Source: Pterois miles (Eukaryota > Chordata > Actinopteri > Perciformes > Scorpaenidae). From it: a stretch of 64,000 bases of DNA. Where the stretch lies: positions 17,550,001-17,614,000 of the forward strand of contig CAMQGK010000299.1 in assembly GCA_947000775.1 (NCBI GenBank), read 5' to 3'. The number at the start of each line of letters is the position of its first letter. The stretch's first letter is position 1. The notes beneath the pieces are model-generated. The model did no database searches, had not been told where the DNA came from, and was given only the letters and a program-made list of their open reading frames with translations. Position numbers and translations under genes: made by a program. Shown one piece after another: positions 45,901-58,714 of this stretch.

Positions 45901-48900
45901 ATAAGAGAGAAACACCAGATATCCCTGCACTGCATTAAAATTGCAATATTTCCATATCTGCAGTATTAAATATTTACTGGATCACTTATGCGTATATTAA
46001 AGTTTTTATTCTTCGCTCAGTCTTAAAGCTTTTATCTCATCTGTTGTTTAACCTGATTGACATCCTTGATCCCAAAAAAAAAAATCCTTAATCACTCCTG
46101 CATAAATTCCCGGTGCCATTAAACATTATTAGACGAGGATACAGGCATCATGCAGCCTGATATAATGCACTGCATGTTTTCTTTGGTTCAAACACATGCA
46201 TTAGGAGGTTCTAAACACGGTTTATGTATCGATGACTGAAGTCCTAATCAAATCACGGGGAGGAGAGGAGGGCAGGGAAGACATTCTGCCCTTAACCTCA
46301 GTGCCTCTCAGTCTCTCTCTTCCCTTCTGTTGGCCGCCTCGCCGGAGGGACGCGCCGCGAAGGCCTCCTTCTTTAATGAGGAAAAATGTATCAATTTAGC
46401 TTTGGCCTGCGCACAGATTGAGCGCCGGGTGGGTGAAGGTGCACTGAGTGAATCCTTTTTCCTAATCAAGGACAGTATCGAAGAGGATTGCGGTCTCTCT
46501 CGCTCCGTCTGTAGAGTCAGCAGCATTCCTCCCCGCAGCCCCCTCAGGGCCGGGGAGCCTCTCGCTGCCTTCTGTTTCACCTCATCAGCAGAGTTCACGT
46601 GGGGGTCAGGTCCTGCCCCCTGATGCTGCATTCAATGCAATACCTCTCTGTGAGAGCCCCCACGTTCACCGACTAAGCACAGGAGAAAGAAAACATATGA
46701 TATCTCGCTGATTTTGATTCCTACCTGTGCTGTGAGGGGGGTCACCTCTTCTGCACCCTCCTAAATACACAAGATATATTCGTCCTATAGTGCGGCTGGT
46801 GTTAACTGATGTATTTCCCTGTACTTTATTTTTGTGATTTTTTTTAGTATGTTTTTTTTCTGGATTTTTACTAACTTTATTTATCTGTGAGGGTCAGCAG
46901 ACATTAAACAACATTAATGTGCCAGATTTAGCCAAAAGGATAATTTCCATTCTCAGTCACTACAACAAGAAACAAACAAACCGGCATGAGAAAAAGTAGA
47001 CTAGAGCTGAAGAGGATTAGTCAATTTATTGATTTGTCGATAGGGAAAATAATCAACAGTTTTGCAAAGTATTTTTTTAATGCACATATACCAATAAATA
47101 CACTAGTTTCAGCTTTCAAATGCAATAATTTGCTGGTTTTGTTGATTTATTATAATAGACGTATAATTTGATGTCTTTTGGACTGTTTGAACAAAAGCAG
47201 TTTGAATATGTCAGCTTGTCTCAGTGAGCCAGTAATGGGCATTTTTCACAATTTTATGACATTTTATAGACCATCGTTAGTTGCAGCCCTAAAGCAGACA
47301 CAAAAAAGTAAAATATAACATAAATGATAAGAAACCCAATAACAGCTGTTGTAGAGCAGACACATACCGCACTCAATTTATTGATTAGTCAATATAGAAA
47401 ATGATCAGCAACAGTTTTTATAATCATTTAAATTATTTTTTTTAATGCTGATATGCCAAGAAATACACTGTTTTCAGCTTCTCAAATGTATTTGGTGTTT
47501 TTCTTGAATGATTATAATATAATAAAATTTAGTATTTTTGGATTTTGGATTGTTCAGACAAACAAGCAGTTTGAATATGTCAGCTTGTCTTAAGGAGCAT
47601 CTTTTTAACTATTTTATGACGTTTGCAGACTTTTGACGAAGCAGACAAAAATCCATCAAAGCATATAAAGTAAAATATTGCATAAATGATAAGAAACCCA
47701 ATAACAGCTGTTTTAGAAGAGACACATACAGCACTCAATTTATTGATTAGTCGATAGAGAAAATAATTAGCAACAGTTTTAATAATCGTTTTAAGTCATT
47801 TTTAAAATGTAAATATACCCTAAAATACACAATTTTCAGCTTCTCAACTATACAGTAAGTACTTGCTGGTTTTCTTGAATTATTATAATATTATAAAGTT
47901 TTATATCTTTGGGTTTTGGACTGTTTGGACAAACAAGCAGTTTGAATTTGTCAGCTTGTCTTAAGGAGCATTTTTCACTCTTTTACTGTTTTTTACACAC
48001 CATCGTTAGTTGCAGCCCTAAAGCAGACAAAAACCCATCAAAGCACATAAAGTAAAATATAACATAAATGATAAGAAAGGCAATAACAGCTGTTATACAA
48101 CAGATACATACAGCATTCATGGCAATCATTACAATAATGATACAAATATACAGTACAGTATAACCTAAGAAGCATGAAGGATTAAATAAATATTGACTTT
48201 AAAGGCAAATATTAAGGATGCATGACCCACACACTAAAAGATATTAGAGCAAGCACGTAAGACAACAAGTAATAATGATCTAAATTACAGACATATAGGC
48301 TTCAAATCAACTAGAAAACCATTGATGGACGGAGAAAGATAGAAATAATATCAGTTTGTTTTTATTTCTGTGTGTCTAAACATTTCACTTTTCCGACACA
48401 TCATTACAAGACACCGCTTGTGTGTCAGCCATCATAAATACAGCAGCAAGACGTCCACAGTGTATTACATTATACACAGCGTGCCTCTGCACGAGTTAAG
48501 ATGACATATTTTTATATAAAACATTTTTAAAAGCAGTACAGAATCGCAAAAGAAGAATGAAAGAAAAACCTCTTGTTACAAACCAGATTTTTATTCTGAT
48601 AAAGGGCTTTTTTTTGCTCCCTCATCTTACAGTCTTTCTCCATGTAACTGACTGATTTAATTGTTTTTATATGCAGATACAATAGTGGTTCAAACCCTCT
48701 GAAAGTACGTGTTCCCCTGCCACTGCTGTTGCTCCTCTCCGCCTTCCAACTGTCTCACAGAAAAGACACTAAAGCGACCGCTCACTTTCCATCTTCTGTC
48801 ACACCATCAACATCTTCAGTGCATTTTTGTGTTTTCATAACATCTTTGTTGCATTATGACCACCGTTAGATCTAATGTAACGTATTAGTCCTCCCACCCA

Positions 48901-50597
48901 ACCATTTCCCTTCACTTTGATTCACTCTCCATCCAGCCTTTGATTGACTTTCAGCCTAAGTAAAGTGGATTTTAATGAGAGAATACATTAACTCCCTCTG
49001 GTCATGCTAACATAAATCAGCCTTTTCTTGCGGGATCAACTGCTGAGCTCATAACACCATGCTGAGAGAGTGTGAATAACCAAATGAGAGATTGCGGCTG
49101 TGGCAAACCGCTGGCAGCTCAGATGCATTGTTGTGTATCTCCCCCCAGAGTTTAAAACAAGTTCAGGATGGCAACAGAACGGAGCACTTATCAGCACCCA
49201 AGTCAGCCTGGAAATGTCCCTTTGTCAGGATCAATTAAACGCATATCTCTGGTCAATTTCTATTGATTATTTCCTTCCATTTAGAAATGGTGTGACTCGC
49301 ATCTTTTCTTGCTGATGACCGCTGAGAGCAGTTAGATTCAGTTAGCGTAGCCGGTAGAAACTCCTCACCTTGATTTACAAAGCACGTGGTGCAGCTCTAA
49401 CATCACATCTATCTGCTTCTCTTTGTTGGTAATTGCACTCAGCTAAATAGGTTATGCTGAAATATCAATAAATTGCCATCAAATTAATGTCAATACCAAA
49501 GCTGTGGATGGTGCTAATTAAAACGCAAAAGGGATGAAAATGAAGTCATGGCATTGCCCTGAATAATTGATAACGCAATTTATGATTTTTATGAAAGAGT
49601 GCCGTCTGTCTGCGATTTTGATGAGGCCTTAATTAGATGCATTAATGTGTCTCTCCGTGCCTGTAGTCAAACTCAAAACTCAAACACCATGATGGTTGTT
49701 GGGGTTTTTTTTAACGCCCCTAATTACACATTTTCGAATAACATTACCTCTGAATATCCACTTAAAATCGCACGGGTCCCAAAGAGGTGTTAGCGTGCAA
49801 TTTTCATTAAAGGAGGCATTGTTAACTCAGGGCCAATCAGAGTCTGTTTAGGATGGGATCAGGGACCTGAGCAAGCAGCATTAAGCAGCATGATGCTTTC
49901 AGGGTGTGCTGCTACCCCGTGGAAGAATCTAGATCTATTGTGTACATGTTTTCACTAGGGCTGTCAATCGATTAAAATATTTAATCACAATCAATCCCAT
50001 GATTGTCCATAGTTTATTGCGATAAATCACAAATTAATGTCACATTTTTTATTTGTTCAAAATGTACCTTAAAGGGAGATTTGTCAAGTACTTAATACTC
50101 TTATTAACATGGGAGTGGGCAAATAGGCTGCTTTATGCAAATGTATGCATATATTTATGATTGGAAATCAATCACAAAACAATGACAAATATTGCCCAGA
50201 AACCCATAGAACCCATTTACATTCACATATCCCGAATTTCCCTCCGGGGATTAATAAAGGTTCATCTTATCTTATCTTATATCTGGAGGTCAGAGGTCAA
50301 GGGACCCCTTTGAAAATGGACATGCCAGTTTTTCCTCACCTGAATTTAGTTTGGAGCATTATATTTGAATTTCTAGTTTCATATGATGCCAGTATCTTCA
50401 CCTTTAAAACTGAGCCACTACAACCTAAAAAAAACAAATTTGCCTTTGATAGCCTGAATTAAAACCTGTCTGTAAAACATCTTTGCACAGTAGAAATATT
50501 AATTGCATGAACGAGTGATAAGATGTACTGTATGCAGCTAGATGGGAAAATCCTGACATACCTGAATGAACTTTGGTGGAAGCTTGCTCTTCCTTCC

Positions 50598-50637
<40 letters not shown>

Positions 50638-53507
50638 GCATTACATTATGTTTGTTTTGTTTGTTTATTTGTTAATTTGTTTCACACATAAAATTATAGT
50701 AAAATGAAATTCACATCAAAGGAATGTAAAAAGCGTTTGAAAGCGTGGTAGAAACCTATAATGAATTACCGTATATACAAACACACCCAAAAGGCATACT
50801 GTAGGTCAAAATATTCCTTTGACAATCACGAGTATCACGAGTATATTTCAAATATTAGTGTTCAAAACATTTCACAGGTAAAAATATAGAGTGTAAAGTG
50901 TAGGAGTAAAGTTCAAACAACAAAAAATACAATGAAGCAGGAGTAATTGCCATATTTACAGTTTCTACAGTTTTTACAGTGTGTCAGTGTGCTGACTTGA
51001 CTATGACTTGATCCAAACTGACTGTGATTATCATAAAGTGGGCATGTCTGTAAAGGGGAGACTGGTGGGGACCCAGAGAACCCATTTACATTCACATATC
51101 TGGAGGTCAAAGGTCAATGGAGCCCTTTGAATATGGTCATACCAGTTTTTCCTCACCAGAATTTAGTGCATGTTTGGAGCGTTATTTATCCTGCTCCCCG
51201 ATAAGCTAAGGAAACCTAATAGACTCCTTAGGTTAATGTAGTTTCATATGATGCCAGTGTCTTCACTCAACTCTACAACCCCTTAAAGGTTGTTTTGCTT
51301 TGATGTGTTAAAGAAATTGGTGGTGTTAAAACGAAATTGCATCAACGTATTATTATCGCGTTAATTTTGACAGCCCTAGTTTTCACTGAAGTCGTACCCG
51401 TGTTTGAGATTCATAAAAGCAGGACAGTCAAGTGAGGTCAGGTCACCTGCTGTTAAAGTGTTAAACACGCATGAATGTGTAATGTTTATTGACTCAAGCA
51501 GATCAGAGTGATCCCGTGTTGATTTTGCACCTCCTCATCTATTAGTCGGGCTCAACCTCTGAGATAAATGAAGAGCGAGGGAAGCAGACGGATGAGAGGA
51601 TTAGAAGTGGGCCGCAACAGGAAAGCAGGCCCAGGGAAAAAAATGGACAGACTGCCGGCGGATAGATGAGGTGGGGGAGCATAATGACCGCTGTTTGTTA
51701 TGATGTACTGAATCAGGTTCTCTTTGACAAAACAGTCCTTAGCACCTCTGTATTTATAGTGTCACCGGTCAGTCCATCCACAAAGGCAGGCTGATGATAT
51801 GTGAGCGTGTTAGTGCTGTGAGGTGTCTGGGGCTCTGCTCTGGAACGACCCACTCATCTGTCAGGCCCACGAGCTGAAGTGGTGTGGGGTTATGGGATCA
51901 CACACGGGATTGTGGTGAACTTAAATCTCTGAAATGTTTGAAAAAAACCCCCAGAAATATCAGTTTTATTTTGATCTCTAGATCAAAGTTATTCAGAGAA
52001 AACTCACTGAGAACAAAAACAACTGTCAGAGACTCATTGCTTTTTCATGTTGCTGATTTTTTATGAATGAGAAAGAGGTTCCTGTTTGTCCAGTGTTGGG
52101 CGACGCTCTTTGTGTAAACCAGAGGACCCAGATGTGGGATGACATGTTTAGTTTTTCCCAGCAGTTTAGCAGGTCCTTTCTAAGGGGGGATGGACTCCAG
52201 GCATTCCCCTTGTCATCAGCAGTCTGAATGGGGTGTCACACTGACTAGTGCAAATGGTCTTTAAATTGTTCCTGTGTTTCAGACTAAAAAGGCGGTTCCT
52301 GCTCTCTCCTTGCTTTTTTTTCCCCTGTGATGTTAATGCCTGTTGACTAATGAATTCGGAGGAAGCTGAGCTTTGATTTTGACACATGGAAAAGCCGGGT
52401 ACCCCTGTTGAAACACGGGGCGGAAGACAGCCCTTAAGGCTGACCTGGGGTCAGTTTGACAAGATCCCCTCTAATGGCTAAAGGCTAGAAAAATAGGTCA
52501 AACAAGCAGATTTCTTGTCAGAACCTGAAAACAGGAAACAACTGGTTAAAACCGTTTCTCTCAAGGTGCCCTGGTAGTCGAGTTGAGTAACTACTGTACA
52601 ATGTTTCCCGTTGTCACATAAAGGTGAAAATGCAATCCAAAGTAATCTTAATGGTTATCTACACCCCATAGATCGTATAAAAGAGGTGAATGTAGTCACT
52701 GTGACATCACCCATTGGTTTGTGGACTGCCGTTTTGATGCTCGAGTTTGCTATCTTGGTTTTTGCAACAGACAACCATTCACGCACACATTCACACCTAC
52801 AGGCAATTTAGAGTCATCAGTTAACCTGCATGTCTTTGGTCTGTGGGAGGAAGCTGGAGAAACTGGAGAAAACACACGCTAACATGGGGCGAACATGCAA
52901 ACTGCACAACCATGCTGCCCCGCCGATCCGATACCAGTATGATTAAAAAAAATCTAGTTATTATTATTGAAATACTGCCAAATGGCTTACATTTTCCTCG
53001 CTCTGACTGTCATTACACTCTCCACTAGCACCGCACTGTTGTTGTTTACAACGTACGCTGACAGCCAATCCCGAATTTGACTAATGTTTGGTACTGGTAT
53101 TGGTATCGGAACAACTCGGAACTCGGAACTTGCATTAACGCCATATGCCAACAAGGATCTATGCGATTATGTTTATAGTGTAGTACAAAAACATAAATTT
53201 CCTCTTTAAAACTTCTCTCCAGCACAAATTGCATAGTAGGCTAAATACTATATGAGCTGCATTGAGCAGTACTTGTCTAACAACTGCGCTAATTAAGTAA
53301 AGCCTCTTAAGTTGTGCCATTGTCCTATCATGTTTAAAATTTGACTTTGCAAATTGAAGAGAGATTTCCACAGGAAGGTTGCTCCCATTAAAAGTGCAAT
53401 GTGAGCAGATGAATGGACTGCAGTGCTCAGCAGCACTGTAAATGTATTGATCCCAGCTTCACAAAGCCTAGCGGGGATGTATTTGATCCACAGCGTTGGA
53501 GACTTTA

Positions 53508-53586
<79 letters not shown>

Positions 53587-56500
53587 CGTGCGTGGTAATG
53601 AGCAACATTTAAACGCAGCTTATTAGGAGTTAGTGCTGAAACAGTCAGTTGATTAGTTGGTTGACAGAAACTATTTCAATAACAGATTCATTGTTTTAAC
53701 TCATTAATCAAGAAAAATGGCAAACTTTTTTTCTGGTTCTAGCTTCTCAAATGTGAGGATTTGCTGCCTATCTCTTATTTATATCAATACAAATTGAATT
53801 TATTTGGGTTTTGGACTGTTGGACAGACAAAACCAGACATTTGAAGAAGTCAGCTTGGGTTCCTTTTGTCTATAAAACTCTCCTATTAATAGATAAATTA
53901 ACTGCTTTTGTTCACAGACTTTGGTGACATCCCTCCTGTGGCAGCCCAGGATCTCGGCAACATACTGAAGCAAGGCCACTTGGAGAAGAAACGAAGAGGT
54001 ATGGCATTATATATAGTAGATACCAGCCCTGGGTCAAGTGGTTTTTATCACGTAAAGCCGACCGTTTGTTTCAGTTACTTGCAGTGCTGGATGAGTAATT
54101 ATTTTGAACTGAGCAGAATAAAAGAAGCCATAAACAGTATTTGAAAATGTATTTGAACAAATGTTCATATGAGTCATTTTCTCTCTCTAGATCACAGCTT
54201 CTTCGGCTCAGAGTGGCAAAAGAGATGGTGTGTCCTGAACAATTCAATATTCTACTACTTTGGGAGTGAAAAAGGTTTGTTTGAAATGCCAACATACAGA
54301 AACATTACAGGCTCGTAAATTGAATCAGATAACATCCTACCACGTGGACTCATCCCTACAGATAAGCAGCAGAAGGGTTCCTTTTACATCATCGACTACA
54401 GTGTGCAGCTGGTGACCAACCTGAGAAAAGACTCAAAAAAAACTGCCTGTTTTGAGCTCTTTTGCCCAGGACGACGGGCTTTCCAGGTGTGTATTACCTC
54501 AACAAGCCTGTGCAGATTACTAACTAAAAGTATATGTCAGGGAATGTAATTTAATAGATATTATTTTGGAGTTTTTTAGGCTGTGTCAGTGTCCTAACAT
54601 ACAAAATTGGCCCTTTTTCCTTTAGCAGAATTACCTAAAAATTACAGCCGATTTTAGCTTAAAACACATATTTTGGTGTATGTGTACCAGTAAGTAACAA
54701 GACATTGCAGTACATAAATGCAAAAGATTTTTTTAAGTAATTTTGAAACCGTGTCTTCATTACATAGTTGTTCCACAAGAGAGCACTGACAAGATTATTT
54801 TTCCCACTCTGTACATTTCTTGGTCACAGTTCTTTTTTTAATGTTTTTTTTGGAGAGTTTTTTAAAATAGTTTTACTAACAGTGATAGTGTTGAAAGGGG
54901 GAGACAGAAGGATGACATGGAGCAAAGGGTCCCAGGCTGGATTCGAACCTGGGGCCACTACAGCTTGGACTCAACCTCGGGTGTATGGGGCACCTTTTCT
55001 ACCAAGTGAGCTACAACAGCGCCTCCTTGGTCACAATTCTTAAAAAAAAAAATCAAGAGTGTGTCCGTTATGTGAGGGCCATTGTAGGTAAAAAATAACT
55101 ACATTTTGGACTTGGGGGAGGGGGTACTATCTGAGATTAAAGTGGTCTGTTTTTGAGAAAAAACTTGAATATTCTCTGAGATTATAATGTCTCAAATTTA
55201 CAAGAAATAGTGTATTTTTTGCCTTTGTCACAGAATCACATAGCTTCACTTTTCAAGGTTGGATCAACCTCATCACACTACGGACACAGTAAACATTGCG
55301 GTGCAAAGTATCTTAACAATATTGATATTTATTTATGTTCATAAAAGAAGACAAAAGAAAACACCTCTGTGTTTTTCAGGACCTTCGCCTTGCTCAGAGG
55401 CTTTCCTTTCCATAATAATGCTACTTTAGGTGCAATGAAATTGAGACGGCGGCTGGTGTTGCCACAGTTTTGAACTTGATGGCTCATATTTCTTGTAAAT
55501 TTGCAGCTTAAATGTTAGAATTATTCTCTGAATATTGCCTCCCTCCCCTGGCGCCATACATATATTTATTTTTTTTACACACAATAGCCCTCCGCCTTCA
55601 TATTTAATCGATAAGTCAATCAACACAAAAATGAACCTGTTAATTAACGTATTTTGACAGTTGATTGATGAATAAAATCCAGTATCACTCGGGCTTTAAT
55701 TTAAATCCATTTGGAAAACATTTTATCCACATGTCTATATGACACATTAGTCATACTGCCTGAGTCTTACATAGTTATTTCAGAATTTATATGTCTTAAT
55801 TGAATATTTTACATCTGATAATTTCATAGCTATTTCAAAAGGGATCCTTTCTATTTGCTCCTTTTCTTCCTTATCAGGCAGCTAGGAGGAGAGTTGGTTT
55901 ATTGAGGTGAAGATTAAAAATCACGATTTTTATTTCCATATAAATGCACCCTTAGATGTGATGATAATTGCAGGATTATTGCCTCTGTTTCCCATTAGTT
56001 CACTGCCAGCAGTCCTCAAGAGGCCAGAGAATGGGTGGACCAAATCAATTTTGTGCTCAGAGGTAAGCCAGCGTCTCTTTGTAATTTCTCCCAGTGCGTA
56101 TTGCATCATGTGCAGTTGTCCGGAAGAGCATTCTTTGCTTTGCATTCTTTGTGTTTGTTTTTTGTGTGTCTGTATTTGAATTAGGGTTAGAGGATGTCTT
56201 ATGGTAACCCTCTTAGACAAATTGATATTGGGCTGTATAAATAAAATTGACTTGAGCTGACTTTTTAAAAGCCACATAGGTTAATTGGAAAATACAGTTA
56301 AAGCAGTATAAACCTTCTTTTTTTTAAATTTTCCTTTAAAGTTTGCTCGTGCGTTTTCGAGGGGCAGAAAGGTCAGGAATGAAAGGGAGCTCTTTATCAT
56401 CTCTGACTCAGAGGAAAACCACCCGATCCATCACTGACTGCACAGCCGAGTCCTGATTCTCCTCATTCGACGTGTCACCCCCCATGTCATGTGCACCATC

Positions 56501-58653
56501 ATGTAGCCCCCCCCCCCCAACCACTCCTCCCCTAACCCTCCTACCGAATTCCAACTTACAGGAAATTGATTGGTAGATGTTCTGGTTATCATCCAGCGAC
56601 ATTGATTTCTGCTTGGCCGCTGCTGTATGGTGGAGGACCTGATACCCTATGTTGCAGTGGCCAGTCGCCTGCAATGAGACGGCTCCTTCATCTGAGCGAG
56701 CAGTCGTGCCTAGTCTTCTCTAAAATGGGCTCGGCCCGGGCCACTGATTTGCGGGAAGTAACAGACACTCTGCAGTTTGTCTTACTTCCTCCCAGACGAG
56801 TTTTACTACCAAATGCAGTCCTGATCCAGAACATGTGGGTGGTTATTATTTACTCTCATTGCCTCCTTCATTAACCTGAGGCTGACTTGTGTTTGCAATG
56901 TGTACTTTAATTTTTGTGGTTGCTCTTCCAAGAACTTCACAGAAATAGTATTTTTGGCATTTTGCCTTTATTTGAAAGTGATAGTAGAGATACAGACAGG
57001 AAATGCCAGGAGAGACAGATGGGTATGACATACAACAACATGTGATTATACGGTATATGTTTTAATCACATGGACAGCTCTGATTTTAAAGATAAACAGA
57101 AGATACTGAGGAAAGCTGGGGAAGCATTTAAAGGTATATTATGTAAGTTTTCCACATCAAAACGATTAGACTTATATGTGTTTATTATTGTGTACTTAAA
57201 TTGTCCCAAATATTTCCAACAGGTTCTAGAGAAATCTGTAGTTTTAATCAAGGTAACATAAAATGAGTTTTTATCCTGTTTTAAGCCACATTTTTATTGT
57301 TACATTTAGAGCTTGATCATTTTTAACTATATATTTTAACTAGGGCTGTCAAAGCGATGATAACGCATTAACACAAATTTGCAACTTGCGATAAATGATT
57401 TCCAATAATAAATATATGCATAAGTTTGCATAAAGCAGCATATTTGGCTGCTCCAATGTTGATATTAAACACTTGTTGAACAGATAAAAAATGTGTGATT
57501 AATTTGTGATTGATGATGATTACTATGGACAGCCATGCACTTAATCACAGTTAAATACTTTATTTGATTGACAGCCCAAATTTTAACCGAATGAATGATT
57601 TTACTCATCACACTTTTGTATCTTAAGTTATCAGAGAAACAAGCTGAACATTAGTGGCATCTCTTCTTCCAGCAGCATCGGAAAAAAACAAATTTTTAAC
57701 ATGAAACTGCTTTATTTAGTGTTTTTATCGGTTTTAGTCACCAGGTCCGTTTGTTTTGGAGAGGAGGAGACCTATGCGGATAATTTGGCTCCTGGTAAAA
57801 ACCTCCTGAACACAAAGGAATCCTAACTGGGAGAAGCTGACTGCAATAGCGGCAGTGGTCGTGAAGACAACAATGCTATTTTATCACATCACCAAACTCT
57901 GTCTTTTGTTATTGTTTTGATTGAGACCCCATAGCCGCAGAAAATTACATATTGTGCGTTTGTTATTCATCAAGCAAAAATGCCAGATATTTACTGATTC
58001 TGACTTCTCAAATTTCTCGATTTGCTGCTTTTCTCTGTTTTATATAACTGTACATTAACTATAATTTATGTTTGAACTATTAGTCAGACAAAACAAGCAG
58101 TCTGAAGACGTCTCTGTGGGCTCTGGGAAATAGTAATGGCTGTTTTTCACTATTTCAGACTCTGCAATTAATTGCTTAATCAAAACAAATTATAAACACA
58201 TTAATAGATAATGAAAATAATCTATAATTGCAGGCAGAATTCAAGCCTCCAGTGCTTGTCACTGCTGCTATATGGCACGTGTACTAGCCTGTTGTGGAGT
58301 CAGGTCCCTGTGAGCATCTCTCTTACTTTACCCTTTAGTGTATGTGTGTCTTTTGTGCCACACTGTGCTCTATCTTGACGCTAATGCTGCCCATCACGTT
58401 GTCTCTCTTTCCCTCCATAGATCTCCGCTCCACCTCCATCCCTTGCGACGATGATGAGGAGGAGGATGCGGAGGAGGAAGAGGAGACCTATGATGACATT
58501 GAGGCGGGCCCACACCCGCCTCGGCCCGGAGCTGCCCAGGCCTCTCAGAGCAGCAAGCTGGGAGGAGGGCATGAGGCGGGAGAGGTCGATGAGGAGGACG
58601 AGGATATCTACGAGGTGCTGCCAGGTATGAGGATGTGGTTGCCGCACATGCAT

Positions 58654-58714
<61 letters not shown>

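Larger units (their letters stand above)
49948..51386. mobile_element. hAT-superfamily non-autonomous element copy B with target-site duplication
   Basis: The element spans 49956-51378. Ends are tagggctgtcaa and its exact inverse ttgacagcccta. An 8-base duplication, gttttcac, flanks it at 49948-49955 and 51379-51386, the hallmark of hAT insertion. No transposase frame is present. Internally it has two related segments (each with the ctggaggtca phrase), a small retroposon insertion and an ATT microsatellite. Confidence 0.88.
38376..53917 (+). other. skap1: skap1 long intron (15.5 kb)
   Basis: Holds TG and CA microsatellites, MITE-like repeats (41383-41935), a three-unit 355-base tandem array (47010-48120), a hAT-like element (49956-51378) and non-repetitive stretches near 42200-42360, 43520-43800, 46300-46620 and 49000-49850 that may be regulatory. 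No further exon found. Confidence 0.7.

Noticed and set aside
46308..46631. About 100-residue open frames on both strands in the skap1 intron
   Set aside because: No recognisable domain, no splice context and mirrored on both strands because of GC composition; kept only as a possible regulatory block.
47010..48120. Possible CRISPR-like array
   Set aside because: Repeats are about 355 bases and contiguous with no spacers, and the genome is a vertebrate.
54925..55020. Possible tRNA from gctggattcgaacctggggc
   Set aside because: It resembles a tRNA T-arm/SINE fragment, but no complete cloverleaf or both promoter boxes could be found.
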